From contig DASZNF010000140.1 in the NCBI GenBank assembly GCA_035551355.1, positions 1 through 64,000 of the forward strand: 64,000 nt of DNA. Reading direction: 5' to 3'. The notes below the pieces were generated by a model that worked only from the letters and a program-made list of their open reading frames with translations, was not told the DNA's origin and did no database searches. Each line of letters starts with the position of its first letter. Position 1 is the stretch's first letter. A program made the position numbers and the translations under genes. The DNA is from DATATV01 sp035551355 (GTDB taxonomy: Bacteria > Actinomycetota > Actinomycetes > Mycobacteriales > Pseudonocardiaceae). Of the stretch, positions 38,791 to 47,367 are shown piece by piece.

Positions 38791-40346
38791 GTGTCCGCCT
38801 CGGCGCGCACCGCCGCGCGCAGCCGCTTGCGGTCCAGCTTGCCCACGCTGGTCAGCGGCACCTGGTCCACGATGCGCACCTCGCGCGGGTACTTGCTGGC
38901 GGCCAGCCGCGACTTGGCGTGTGCGACCAGTTCCTCCGGCGTGGCCGAGGCGCCCGGCCGCAGCGACACGAACGCCACCACCTCCTCGCCAAGGCGCACG
39001 TCGGGCCGGCCGACCACCCCGGCCAGCGCCACCGCCGGGTGGTCCAGCAGCACGTCCTCCACGTCCCGGGGGAACACGTTGAACCCGCCGCGCAGGATCA
39101 GGTCCTTCTTGCGGTCCACCACGTAGAGGTAGCCCTCGTCGTCGAGGTGGCCGATGTCGCCGGTGTGCAGCCAGCCGCCGGCCAGCGCGCTCGCGCTCAC
39201 CTCGGGCGCGTGCCAGTAACCGGACATGATGCCGGGGGAGCGCACGCAGATCTCGCCGTCCGTGCCGTCGGCCAGCGGCTGGTCGGCGTCGTCGCGGATG
39301 GTCACCTCGACACCGTCCACCGGCAGGCCCACACTGCCCACGCGGCGGCGGCCCAGCGGGTTGCTGGAGATGATGGACGCCGACTCGGTGCAGCCGTAGC
39401 CCTCGTACACCTCCACCCCGGGCACCCGGCGCTCGAACTCCTCGCGGGTCTCGGCGGCCAGCGGCGCGGCCCCGGAGGTCACCGCGACCAGCGCGGACAG
39501 ATCGTGCTCCTCCAGCGGCTGGGACAGCAGCATCTGGATCATCGAGGGCACCAGGGTGCTGCGGTGCACCCGCTGCCCGGCGGCCAGTTTCAGCCAGCCG
39601 GCCGGGTCGAACCAGCGCATCAGCACGGTGGTGTTGGGCTCCTGCTGGTGCAGGCCCACACAGGTGACCAGCAGGCCGTAGGCATGCGCGAGGGGCAGCG
39701 GCAGCAGGGTGGAGGTCAGACCGTCGCCCTGGGAGGCCTGGTGGCTGGCCGAACCGCACCAGTACAGGTTGGCATGGGTCAGCGGCACGCCCTTGGACCG
39801 GCCGGTGGTGCCTCCGGTGTACAGCAGCGCGGCCAGGTCATCGTCGGACCGGGTGGCGATGGCACCCGGCTCGGCCGCGGCCACCTCGGCGAAGTCGAGC
39901 ACCGGGATCGGCCCGGTCGCGCCCTCCGGCGCGCCGCCGGGCACGATGATGTGCTTCACCGATTCCACCCCGGTCGCGGCCGCGTTGACCTTGGGCAGGA
40001 ACTCGGCCGTGGTGACCACGGCGACCGCGTCCGAGTCGGTCAGCGCATGCCGCAGTTCGTCCTCGGTGACCAGGAAGATCAGCGGGGTGATCACCACCCC
40101 GGCCCGCCAGCCTGCCCGGTAGGTGATCAGCACCTCAGGGCAGTTGGCCATCAGCACGACCACCCGGTCGCCGGGGTTGATGCCCAGCCCGGCCAGCCCG
40201 GTGGCCAGCCGGGACGCGAGGTCGGCCTGCTTGCCGCTGGACCACCAGGTGCCTTCGTAGAGCAGCGAGTCGTAGTCGCCGTGCAGCTCCAGCTGGCGTT
40301 CGGCCAGCACGGCCAGGTTCCGTTCAGCCACAACGAAGTCCTTCAC
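38787..40346 (-). CDS. AMP-dependent acyl-CoA synthetase/ligase
   Basis: The 519-residue enzyme is of the ANL superfamily and makes an acyl-AMP, then an acyl-CoA, from a carboxylic acid. Motifs are the P-loop-like LLYTGGTTGRSKGVPLTH, the EGYGCTESASI region, GWLHTGDIGHLDDEGYLYVVDRKKDLI, and the catalytic Lys near the end in SVGKLDRKRL. Medium- or long-chain fatty acids or aryl acids are possible substrates. GTG 40346 has no good ribosome site; GTG 40331 has AAGGA upstream and may be the true start. A perfect 14-bp palindrome lies 35 bp upstream. Confidence 0.9.
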   Translation of the reverse strand: MKDFVVAERNLAVLAERQLELHGDYDSLLYEGTWWSSGKQADLASRLATGLAGLGINPGDRVVVLMANCPEVLITYRAGWRAGVVITPLIFLVTEDELRHALTDSDAVAVVTTAEFLPKVNAAATGVESVKHIIVPGGAPEGATGPIPVLDFAEVAAAEPGAIATRSDDDLAALLYTGGTTGRSKGVPLTHANLYWCGSASHQASQGDGLTSTLLPLPLAHAYGLLVTCVGLHQQEPNTTVLMRWFDPAGWLKLAAGQRVHRSTLVPSMIQMLLSQPLEEHDLSALVAVTSGAAPLAAETREEFERRVPGVEVYEGYGCTESASIISSNPLGRRRVGSVGLPVDGVEVTIRDDADQPLADGTDGEICVRSPGIMSGYWHAPEVSASALAGGWLHTGDIGHLDDEGYLYVVDRKKDLILRGGFNVFPRDVEDVLLDHPAVALAGVVGRPDVRLGEEVVAFVSLRPGASATPEELVAHAKSRLAASKYPREVRIVDQVPLTSVGKLDRKRLRAAVRAEADT

Positions 40347-40380
40347 TCAAGCGTCTTTGCTTCCGGGCGAGCGCACCGAC

Positions 40381-40394
40381 ACCGACCGGTCGGT
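40381..40394. promoter_or_regulatory. Perfect 14-bp palindrome upstream of the acyl-CoA ligase
   Basis: ACCGACCGGTCGGT is a perfect palindrome, with an extra half-site ACGGTCGGT 16 bp further on. It lies in the 99-bp gap between the TetR gene and the ligase gene, where an operator is expected. The form is typical of TetR-family operators for lipid genes. Confidence 0.6.
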
Positions 40395-40445
40395 ATGGGG
40401 CAGATTACGGTCGGTGAGTGGGCCGGATCAAGACCCGAATATGTT

Positions 40446-41135
40446 TCACGCCGTCCACCGCTGCCCGGCCAGCACGGCCAGGTACAGCGTGACCAGGGTG
40501 TCCTCCATATCGGGCAGGCTTGCTGTCTGTCCGTTATGGACCACCGAGCGGACCAGTTCGGTGGTGGCGCCGACCACCGCGCGGTAGGCCGTGCGCGGCA
40601 CCTGCGGCCACTCCGGATGCTCGCGCCGGGCCCGCTGATGCCACACCTCGTTGAGCCGGGCGAACTGCTCCTGCGCCTCCTCCAGCCGGGCCACCGCGCG
40701 GGGGCCCGCGCTGAGCAGGTCGATATAGAACAACCGGGCGAATTCCGGCTCCCGGGCCAGAAAGCCCAGAAACGCCCGGCAGGCCACTCGCAGGGCCCGT
40801 TCGGCCGGTGTGTCCGCGGGCAGCGCCCGGGTCTGGCCGGTGATCGACTCGACCATCAGCCGCCTGCCCTCCAGCGAGGCGGCGAAGAAGCAGTCCTCCT
40901 TGTCGGTGAAATGCGCGTAGAACGCCGCCCGGGACACCTTGGCCCGGGCCACCACGTCGGCCACGGTCACCTTGGGGTAGCCGGCTTCCGCGGTGGCGGC
41001 CACGATCGCGCGCACCAGCCGCTCCCGCTGCGCCGCCCGCACCTCGTCGGCGGGCAGCTTGGCCCGGCCGCGTGGCAGCCCCGGCTCGCCCCGGTGCGTC
41101 CGCGCCAGCGATCCCCCTTGTTCCGTGGTCGTCAC
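40446..41135 (-). CDS. TetR family regulator of the acyl-CoA ligase/MFS locus
   Basis: The 229-residue protein has an N-terminal arm of about 35 residues, then a TetR helix-turn-helix (RLVRAIVAATAEAGYPKVTV, DVVARAKVSRAAFYAHFTDKE). The C-terminal domain is helical (residues about 95-229) with an unknown ligand; an acyl-CoA or a free acid is likely from the context. The start at GTG 41135 lies behind AGGAGT. It is divergent from the MFS gene, with a palindrome at 41145-41158, and is followed in tandem by the ligase and thioesterase genes. Confidence 0.9.
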   Translation of the reverse strand: MTTTEQGGSLARTHRGEPGLPRGRAKLPADEVRAAQRERLVRAIVAATAEAGYPKVTVADVVARAKVSRAAFYAHFTDKEDCFFAASLEGRRLMVESITGQTRALPADTPAERALRVACRAFLGFLAREPEFARLFYIDLLSAGPRAVARLEEAQEQFARLNEVWHQRARREHPEWPQVPRTAYRAVVGATTELVRSVVHNGQTASLPDMEDTLVTLYLAVLAGQRWTA

Positions 41136-41144
41136 ACTCCTAGA

Positions 41145-41158
41145 GTACGTGCGCGTAC
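41145..41158. promoter_or_regulatory. Imperfect palindrome between the TetR and MFS genes
   Basis: GTACGTGCGCGTAC is symmetric at 12 of 14 positions and lies 10 bp from the TetR start and about 60 bp from the MFS start. It is a likely operator for the divergent promoters. Its sequence differs from the palindrome at 40381, so the two may serve different proteins. Confidence 0.5.
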
Positions 41159-41216
41159 CTGTGATTTTCCATCCACTTCTGGTTCTCGAAGAAGCGAACC
41201 GAAGGAGGCGGTCGGC

Positions 41217-42908
41217 ATGACCGCAGTCGTCCCGGAAACGGCGGGCTCGTCCCGCGGCGGATTCCTGCTGGGCCGCCAACTCAACCACTACCCCGCCCCG
41301 GTGCAGCGCATCGCCTGCCTGGCGATCGTGGTGCTGGCCACGATCGTGCTGTACTACGAGCTGTACCTGCCATCGGCGGTGTCCCCGTCGATCATCGCGC
41401 AGTACAACATGTCCTTCACCACCTACGTCTACATCGTGGCCATCGGCAACGCGATCGGCGCGTTCTCCTCACTGCTGGCCGGGCTGGCCGACCGCTGGGG
41501 CCGAGCCAACCTGGTGGTCTACGGCCTCCTGGTGACCGCGCTACTGATCCTCTTCGGACTGCCCAACGCGGGCAACAGCCTGGCCTTCGGCATGCTGTTC
41601 GCGGCGGTGGCGTTCGTGGAGGGCATCATCCTGGTGGCCACCCCGGCGCTGGTGCGTGACTTCTCCCCGCAGCTGGGCCGCGCATCGGCCATGGGCTTCT
41701 GGACGCTGGGCCCGGTGGTGGGCAGCCTGGTGCTCTCCGAAGTCACCAGCAACACCATCAGCTCGCTGCCGGCCTGGCAGGACCAGTTCACCATCTGCGG
41801 CATCGTCGGCCTGGTCACCTTCGTGATCGCGCTGTTCGGGCTGCGCGAACTGTCCCCGCAACTGCGCGACCAGCTGATGGTCAGCATGCGCGACCGGGCG
41901 CTGATCGAGGCCCGGGCCAAGGGCATCGACATCGCGGCCGGACTGCGCAGGCCGTGGCGGCAGATGCTGCGGCTGGACATCATCGGCTCGGCGTTCGCGG
42001 TGTCGGTGTTCCTGATCATCTACTACACCGCGGTCGGTTTCTTCACCGTCTACTTCACCACGCTGTTCGGCTATTCCCTGTCCCAGGCCAACGGACTGGG
42101 CAACTGGTTCTGGGCGTTCGACGCGCTGATGCTGCTCGTCGTCGGCGTGGTGTCCGACCGGGTGCGGGTGCGCAAGCCGTTCATGGTGATCGGTGGCATC
42201 GGCGCGATCGTGATGACCTACGTGTTCGCGACCCGCACCGATCAACCGCACACCAGTTACACCACGTTCGTGGTGATCATCAGTGTGCTCGCGGTGTTCC
42301 TGGGCATCGCCTACGCGCCGTGGATGGCCAGCTTCACCGAGACGGTGGAGAAGCACAATCCGGCTCTGACCGCGACCGGCCTGGCCGTGTGGGGCTGGAT
42401 CCTGCGCGTGGTGGTCGCGGTGTCCATCGCGCTCATGCCGCTGGTGGTGTCCTCGATGACCCCGCTGGTCGAGCACGGCAGCCAGGTGCAGGCGCTGTCC
42501 ACAAGGTACGCGGCGCAGTTGAAGACGCTGGCCGCGATCGACCCGGCCACCCAGGCCGCGCTGGCCGCGAATCCCGCCGACCCGGCGGCCGGAGCCAAGG
42601 CGGTCGGCGAGATCGCCACGGCCGGGCACATCAGCGCCACCGACGCGGTGGCCGCGCTGAAGGCCGCCGCGGCAGTGCCCGCCGCGGATCTGGCCGTGCT
42701 CAAGGAACAGGGACCCGCGGTGGAGTCGGCCGCGGCGGCCACTCCGGGCCAGTGGAAGAACTGGTGGTGGGTGTGCATCGGCGGGGAAGTGGTGTTCCTG
42801 CCGTTGATCCTGGTGATGGCCGGCCGGTGGAGTCCGAAACGGGCCCGCAAGGACGCCGATGAACATGAGGCGGAGGTGGCACGGGAACTCGCGGCTCTGG
42901 GGGATTGA
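41217..42908 (+). CDS. MFS transporter with a long Ala-rich loop
   Basis: This 563-residue major facilitator has about 12 membrane helices. The loop-2/3 signature GLADRWGRANLVVYG is clear, and a second copy (GVVSDRVRVRKPFMVI) follows helix 8. The last two helices are separated by roughly 100 residues that are very rich in Ala and Asp/Lys (residues about 415-510), more than MFS proteins usually have. AAGGAGG lies eight bases before the ATG. Given its neighbours it probably imports or exports the acid activated by the adjacent ligase; the substrate is not known. Confidence 0.88.
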   Translation: MTAVVPETAGSSRGGFLLGRQLNHYPAPVQRIACLAIVVLATIVLYYELYLPSAVSPSIIAQYNMSFTTYVYIVAIGNAIGAFSSLLAGLADRWGRANLVVYGLLVTALLILFGLPNAGNSLAFGMLFAAVAFVEGIILVATPALVRDFSPQLGRASAMGFWTLGPVVGSLVLSEVTSNTISSLPAWQDQFTICGIVGLVTFVIALFGLRELSPQLRDQLMVSMRDRALIEARAKGIDIAAGLRRPWRQMLRLDIIGSAFAVSVFLIIYYTAVGFFTVYFTTLFGYSLSQANGLGNWFWAFDALMLLVVGVVSDRVRVRKPFMVIGGIGAIVMTYVFATRTDQPHTSYTTFVVIISVLAVFLGIAYAPWMASFTETVEKHNPALTATGLAVWGWILRVVVAVSIALMPLVVSSMTPLVEHGSQVQALSTRYAAQLKTLAAIDPATQAALAANPADPAAGAKAVGEIATAGHISATDAVAALKAAAAVPAADLAVLKEQGPAVESAAAATPGQWKNWWWVCIGGEVVFLPLILVMAGRWSPKRARKDADEHEAEVARELAALGD

Positions 42909-42930
42909 CCAACCCCGGGGAACCGCGGCG

Positions 42931-42960
42931 CCGGTGCCGTTCGGGCGCGGACGGCACCGG
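42931..42960. terminator. Bidirectional terminator between MFS and hydrolase genes
   Basis: CCGGTGCCGT (42931-42940) pairs perfectly with ACGGCACCGG (42951-42960) over a 10-base loop. It sits between two convergent genes. Confidence 0.75.
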
Positions 42961-43038
42961 AACCCCGGCCGGCGCCGGCAGTGGGAAGCCGGTGCCGGCC
43001 GGGCCGATCTTTGTTGCGTCCCAATGGTTGCGGTCCGC

Positions 43039-43944
43039 CTAGGTCAGGTGCCGGGCGTAGAAGACCTTGAGCGTCTCGACGGCCTGTCCGACGTATTCGG
43101 GCCGGTCGTAGAGGTCGTAGTGGCTGGCGCCGTCGATCTCCACGAGATCCTTTGCGCCCCTTGCCTTTCCGAACAGTTCGTGGCCGTCCCGGTACGAGCC
43201 GAAGCCGCCGATCCGGTTGCCCACGATGACCTGCAACGGCTGCGTCAACAGCTGCTCGGCCAAGTGGAACGCGTCGAACGCCAGCATCGGGGCGGTGCTG
43301 GTGAATTTCAGCCGGTTGTCCGAGCGTTCGTGCCGGCCGCGCGGCGTCCGGTAGTAGTCCACGGCTTCGAGCACATCGACATCGGTGATCCCGGCTTCTA
43401 CGGCCGCTTCGGGGCTGTCGGGTAGCCAGTTCGTGATCACCGGATCATCGCCGCGCGCTTCCCGCGTGCGCGCCGCGGCCACCTCGTCCAGCAGTTGGTC
43501 CACCGGGCCTTCCCGGCGGGCCCGGCCGATGTTGACCGGCACCACCGTGCCGACCGCCCTGATCCGCCGCTCGGTCATCGCCGCGTTCACCGCGTAACCG
43601 CCACCGGCGCAGATCCCGAGCACACCGATCCGCTCATGATCCACAAAGGACGGAGTGGTCAGGAAGTCGACCGCGCAACGGATGTCTTCCACCCGGGCCG
43701 CCGGAACCTCCGCCCCGCGCGGCTCGCCGCCACTTTCGCCCTGGCCCGACGCGTCGAACGCGAGCGCCACGAATCCCTGTTGCGCCAGGCGTTCGGCGTA
43801 GATCCCCGCCGTCTGCTCCTTCACGCTGCTGCCGGGATGCACGCAGGCGATCGCGGCATACTGCTTGTTCTCGTCGAAATCCGTTGGGAGGTAAAGGTTC
43901 CCGGCGATGCCGACGCTTCCGTTCTGGATTGATACCTGCTGCAC
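43039..43944 (-). CDS. Alpha/beta hydrolase (YcjY/dienelactone hydrolase-like)
   Basis: The 301-residue protein has the alpha/beta fold with VHPGSSVKEQ (oxyanion region), FDASGQGESGG, and a nucleophile elbow LGICAGGGYA, where Cys stands in the place of the usual Ser. The His is probably in IDGASHYDLYD. Cysteine nucleophiles occur in dienelactone hydrolases and in YcjY-like proteins. The substrate is unknown. It is divergent from an AraC regulator, which is a common arrangement for such stress-linked hydrolases. Confidence 0.88.
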   Translation of the reverse strand: MQQVSIQNGSVGIAGNLYLPTDFDENKQYAAIACVHPGSSVKEQTAGIYAERLAQQGFVALAFDASGQGESGGEPRGAEVPAARVEDIRCAVDFLTTPSFVDHERIGVLGICAGGGYAVNAAMTERRIRAVGTVVPVNIGRARREGPVDQLLDEVAAARTREARGDDPVITNWLPDSPEAAVEAGITDVDVLEAVDYYRTPRGRHERSDNRLKFTSTAPMLAFDAFHLAEQLLTQPLQVIVGNRIGGFGSYRDGHELFGKARGAKDLVEIDGASHYDLYDRPEYVGQAVETLKVFYARHLT

Positions 43945-44018
43945 GAGAACGAGTCTGCCCGCGCGGAATCGGACTGTGAATGCCTCAGAGTGGCCGGTTC
44001 TTGCGCTAGAGTCCGATC

Positions 44019-44936
44019 ATGCCGACCGATCCGCTGTCCGAGCTGCTCGCACTGGTCGCCGCCCGCTGTGTGATCACCGGCGGGCTGCGCGCCGGTGGCG
44101 ACTGGGCCATGCGGTTCGTCCCGGACGCGCCGGTCAAGCTGGACGCCGTGGTCCGCGGCTCCTGCTGGCTGATCGTCGGCGAGGACGAGCCGATCCAGCT
44201 GTCCGCGGGTGACGCGGTCGTACTGCACAACGCGGGCCCCACTGTGCTGTGCAGTTCGCCGGACGTGCGGGCGGTCGAGGCGACGGACCGGCCCGGCGGG
44301 CGCGAGGATTCCTTTGTCCGGCTGGGCAACGGCGACGAGGTCGCGGTGATCGGCGGGCACGTCGCCCTCGACCCGGCCGCGGCCGACCTGTTCACCTCGG
44401 CCCTGCCCGCCGTGACCTACGCCCGCGCGGCCAGCGCCGAAGCCGCCGAGATGCGCCGGCTGCTGGAACAGATCATGGCCGAAACCGCGAATGCCCAACC
44501 GGGCGCCGGGTTCGCCGTCGATCAGCACGCCCAGTTGCTGTTGCTGCACGCCCTGCGCATCGGTCTGCGCGGCGACGCCCTGACTCACCCCGGCTGGCTA
44601 CGCCTGCTGGCCGACCCGCAACTCCGCCCGGCCGTCGCCCTCATGCACGGCGATCCCGCGCGGTCCTGGGGACTGGCCGGGCTGTCCGAAGCGGCCGGCA
44701 TGTCGCGCAGCCATTTCGCGCACCGGTTCCGCGAGGTCTCCGGTCAGCCGCCGCTGACCTACCTGGCCCACTGGCGCATCCGGCTGGCCGAGCGGGCCCT
44801 GCGCGAATCCGGCAGCACGGTCGCCGCGCTGGCTCAGCGCCTTGGCTACGCCACGGAAAGCTCGTTCAGCCACGCCTTCGCCCGCATCACCGGCGTGTCC
44901 CCCGGCCAGTACCGGCGAAAGCACGCGGCCCGCTGA
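44019..44936 (+). CDS. AraC family transcriptional regulator with cupin domain
   Basis: This 305-residue regulator has an N-terminal cupin_6 sensor domain (LDAVVRGSCWLIVGEDEPIQLSAG in short pieces, residues about 10-180). The C-terminal double helix-turn-helix is GLAGLSEAAGMSRSHFAHRF, then VAALAQRLGYATESSFSHAF with the final signature GVSPGQYRR. Such proteins often control an adjacent oxidoreductase or hydrolase, here the divergent gene at 43039. The intervening 74 bp has no clear repeat. Confidence 0.93.
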   Translation: MPTDPLSELLALVAARCVITGGLRAGGDWAMRFVPDAPVKLDAVVRGSCWLIVGEDEPIQLSAGDAVVLHNAGPTVLCSSPDVRAVEATDRPGGREDSFVRLGNGDEVAVIGGHVALDPAAADLFTSALPAVTYARAASAEAAEMRRLLEQIMAETANAQPGAGFAVDQHAQLLLLHALRIGLRGDALTHPGWLRLLADPQLRPAVALMHGDPARSWGLAGLSEAAGMSRSHFAHRFREVSGQPPLTYLAHWRIRLAERALRESGSTVAALAQRLGYATESSFSHAFARITGVSPGQYRRKHAAR

Positions 44937-44940
44937 CCGG

Positions 44941-45315
44941 CTATTGCGCGTCGGCGGGCAGCCGTCGGCGTCCGGCGAAACCGAGATCCGTCCGGTGATA
45001 CCAACTCAGTTCCCGGTCGCCTTCCAACCAGCACAACAACACCGGGATCCCGTCCATCTCGGCCGGGAAGTCCACCAACAGCGGCGCGACCCCCTTGATC
45101 TCGGCGCCGGTGTTCTGCACCTCGGTCATCAACTCGTCCAGCCGGGCCTGCGCCGCCTTGAACTCCGGCGTACCGCCCAGATCGCTGGGCATCCCGCCGG
45201 GCCGCAGCGCGGCGGCCAGTTCGGTCGCGTCCGCGCGCAGCGCCACCAGTTCGTCCAGCGTGGGCAGCAGTCGCCGCACCTCCGCCCGGGCCTCGGCCAC
45301 CGTGAACAGTCCCAT
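44941..45315 (-). CDS. DUF2203 family protein
   Basis: The 124-residue protein matches the DUF2203 pattern: MGLFTVAEARAEVRRLLPTLDELVAL, a helical middle, then a C-terminal VLLCWLEGDRELSWYHRTDLGFAGRR. The function of the family is not established. The ATG at 45315 begins the conserved helix. It ends 5 bp from the AraC gene's stop on the other strand. A tiny membrane peptide gene lies just upstream in the same direction. Confidence 0.85.
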   Translation of the reverse strand: MGLFTVAEARAEVRRLLPTLDELVALRADATELAAALRPGGMPSDLGGTPEFKAAQARLDELMTEVQNTGAEIKGVAPLLVDFPAEMDGIPVLLCWLEGDRELSWYHRTDLGFAGRRRLPADAQ

Positions 45316-45353
45316 GGCCGGGAGCCTGCCACATCGCCATCCCGTCGCGCCTG

Positions 45354-45434
45354 CTACATCAACAACCCGGCGACGAAGATCAGCACGGCGAAGCCGGCCA
45401 GACAGGCCACGCTCCACGGAAAGGTGCGCACCAT
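45354..45434 (-). CDS. Putative 26-residue membrane peptide
   Basis: A short frame from ATG 45434 encodes MVRTFPWSVA followed by a hydrophobic stretch ending FVAGLLM. It has a basic residue at the start and one membrane helix. GAGGGG lies five bases before the ATG, a good ribosome site. The downstream gene in the same direction is the DUF2203 gene, 38 bp away. It is too short for codon statistics, so it stays tentative. Confidence 0.45.
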   Translation of the reverse strand: MVRTFPWSVACLAGFAVLIFVAGLLM

Positions 45435-45551
45435 GGCCACCCCTCGGGTGGAAGGTCACAAATCTCCGTGCGCCCGACATCACCCGAATTCGGCATCCGG
45501 CGATGTGCGCCGAAAGGCGGCGCTGAACTCAGCAGGCGGGGACACGCCGGG

Positions 45552-45581
45552 CCGGGCACCCCGCGGGCTGCGGGGGCCCGG
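45552..45581 (-). terminator. Terminator of the sigma/anti-sigma operon
   Basis: CCGGGC-A-CCCCGC (45552-45564) pairs with GCGGGG-GCCCGG (45570-45581), a 12-bp stem with one bulged A and a 5-base loop. It begins 3 bases after the anti-sigma stop. Confidence 0.8.
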
Positions 45582-45583
45582 GA

Positions 45584-46633
45584 TCAGGCGTGCCCGACGA
45601 CCAGCTGCTGCCCGGCCACCGTGTCGATCTCGATGGCCGCGACATCGCCCGGGGCGATGATGGCCGAGCCCGGCACGGTGACCACCACCTTGTCGGCGTC
45701 GGCCGGAGCGATCCAGGCGCCGGCCAGAATCCGTTGCCCGCTGCGGGTGATCAGGTAGATGTCGCACGCGGTACCCGGGGTGACTCCGGTGAACTTCCCC
45801 TGCACGGTGACCCAGCCCGCCTTCGGCACCAGATCGATGGACATGCCCACCCCGGTGCTGGTGCTGTGCGCGGCGATGGTGCGCGCCCCATTGGCCGCGC
45901 CGGTGGCCGAGGTGATCGCGGGCGCGGCCTGCCTGCCGGTCAGCATGCCTCCGGCGAACACCCCGGCCAGCACCACCGCGGCCGCGGCCACCAGCAGCGG
46001 TCCCCGGTACCAGCGCCGGTCGGCGTGCCTGCGGGCCCTCGCCTCGGCCAGGCTGGCCGGTGGACGCTCGCCCGGCCGGTCGGCGGCGGCGGCCATCCGC
46101 ACGGTCTCCTCGCTCGGCGGCCCGCTCCGTCCCACCGCGCCGGTGTCCGGCTTGGTCGGCGCCCGCCCGGCGGGATCGCCGCTCACCGGCGGCATCCGGG
46201 TGGTCTGTTCGGCCGGGCTCTCCGCGGCCAGCGTGCCCCTCAGCTCGGGCCCGGGCGGCTCGGGCCTGTGCTGTTCGGGCACGGGCGGGTCGGTGGGCAG
46301 CACCGGGGTCGGCAGTTCGCCGCGCAGGCTGCCGGTGCGGGTCGCGTCCGGCCCGGCCGGCGGCAGCCGCACCGTGTCCGGCTCCGGTTCGTCCTCGGTC
46401 TCCCCGGCGCGCATCAGCAACCGGGCCAGCAGCAGCTCGTTGTCCTCGGCCGCGCCGTCCAGCAGCGCCTCGGGCGGGACCTCGCCCAGCAGTTCCCGCA
46501 CCTCGCCCAGCTCGTCGAGGTCGCGCCGGCATTCCGGGCAGTCGCGCAGATGCGCCTGAACCGTGGCGGCGTCGGCGGATTCCAGCGCGCCGAGGCAGTA
46601 GGCGCCCAGTAGTTCGGTCTCGTGGGTGCTCAT
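45584..46633 (-). CDS. Zinc-binding membrane anti-sigma factor
   Basis: The 349-residue protein has an N-terminal zinc anti-sigma domain with the H-x3-C-x2-C motif (His28, Cys32, Cys35). A long Pro/Glu/Thr-rich linker (about 75-200) follows, then one membrane helix (GPLLVAAAAVVLAGVFAGG, about 210-232) and an external RskA-like domain of about 115 residues with SIDLVPKAGWVTVQGKF. It should hold the ECF sigma factor at the membrane until proteolysis or a redox signal frees it. Its ATG overlaps the sigma stop by 4 bases. The linker is longer than usual. Confidence 0.9.
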   Translation of the reverse strand: MSTHETELLGAYCLGALESADAATVQAHLRDCPECRRDLDELGEVRELLGEVPPEALLDGAAEDNELLLARLLMRAGETEDEPEPDTVRLPPAGPDATRTGSLRGELPTPVLPTDPPVPEQHRPEPPGPELRGTLAAESPAEQTTRMPPVSGDPAGRAPTKPDTGAVGRSGPPSEETVRMAAAADRPGERPPASLAEARARRHADRRWYRGPLLVAAAAVVLAGVFAGGMLTGRQAAPAITSATGAANGARTIAAHSTSTGVGMSIDLVPKAGWVTVQGKFTGVTPGTACDIYLITRSGQRILAGAWIAPADADKVVVTVPGSAIIAPGDVAAIEIDTVAGQQLVVGHA

Positions 46634-47313
46634 GCGGTCGGCTCCTTCACATCCGAGCCAAGTGTGCGGCGCAGGGCTCGCAGCGCGTGGTACGAGCGCG
46701 ACTTGACCGTGCCCTCGGGAATGCCGAGCGCGCGCGCCGCTTCCGGCACGGTCCGGCCCAGGTAGTACAGCTGCACGAGCACCGCGCGGTGTTCGGCCGA
46801 CAGGGTTTCCAGCGCCTTGTAGACGAACAGATTGTCTATCACGCCCGGCGCGTGATCCTTGGTGGCCAGGTCGGTGGGCAGCAGTTCGACCGACTCGATG
46901 GGCCGGGAGCTGCGGGCCCGCAGCCGGTCGATCACGATGTTGCGGGTGACCGTGAGCAGCCAGGCCCGGACCGAGTCGACCTCGCGCAGCACGGCCGCGT
47001 TCTTCCAGGCCCGCAACAGGGTTTCCTGCACCACGTCCTCGGCCGCGAACCGGTCGCCGGTCAGCCGCAGGGCGTAGGCCAGCAGGCTGCGGCTGTGCTC
47101 CGCGTACAGCGAGCGGAGTAAGTGATCATCGCCGGTTTCGGCGACTCTCCCTGCGGCGCTTTCCATGGTCCAACCCCCAGTCGCGCACTGCCTCTGTCCG
47201 GCGGGCGCCGATCCGGTTGGGTTGCAGCCTACCGAATTCCGGGGGGTGGCAGATACGACCGGTCCGGCGACAGGGCCGGTCACCGGGAAGAAGGTGTCCT
47301 CGATCGTGGTCAT
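46630..47313 (-). CDS. ECF RNA polymerase sigma factor (SigK/SigL-like)
   Basis: The core is an ECF sigma: region 2 LRLTGDRFAAEDVVQETLLRAW and region 4 LSAEHRAVLVQLYYLGRTV with the helix AARALGIPEGTVKSRSYHAL. From ATG 47313 it has 227 residues; from ATG 47166 (MESAAGRV) it has 178, the more usual length. I give the longer form because its ATG overlaps the stop of a well-initiated leader peptide, which implies translational coupling; the shorter start remains possible. A TGAAC-N17-CGTC promoter lies upstream, consistent with autoregulation. The anti-sigma gene follows with a 4-base overlap. Confidence 0.88.
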   Translation of the reverse strand: MTTIEDTFFPVTGPVAGPVVSATPRNSVGCNPTGSAPAGQRQCATGGWTMESAAGRVAETGDDHLLRSLYAEHSRSLLAYALRLTGDRFAAEDVVQETLLRAWKNAAVLREVDSVRAWLLTVTRNIVIDRLRARSSRPIESVELLPTDLATKDHAPGVIDNLFVYKALETLSAEHRAVLVQLYYLGRTVPEAARALGIPEGTVKSRSYHALRALRRTLGSDVKEPTA

Positions 47314-47339
47314 CGGTCCGTGTAGCCCGCGCGGCTCAT
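47310..47339 (-). CDS. Nine-residue leader peptide MSRAGYTDR upstream of the sigma gene
   Basis: ATG 47339 is preceded by GAGGAGGACGAAG, the best ribosome site in the region, and runs for nine codons to a TGA that overlaps the ATG of the long sigma form. It lies about 25 bp downstream of the predicted ECF promoter. A short translated leader of this kind could couple, or attenuate, sigma translation. Supported by site geometry only. Confidence 0.5.
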   Translation of the reverse strand: MSRAGYTDR

Positions 47340-47367
47340 CTTCGTCCTCCTCGCACTCGAATCCCCT

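Noticed and set aside
38919..41216. N-terminal extension of the MFS gene by about 760 residues
   Set aside because: The upstream frame is antisense to the acyl-CoA ligase and TetR genes; the ATG at 41217 with AAGGAGG is clearly the start.
43039..43944. Active-site loss in the alpha/beta hydrolase
   Set aside because: Cys replaces Ser in the nucleophile elbow, but Cys is a functional nucleophile in dienelactone hydrolase-like families.
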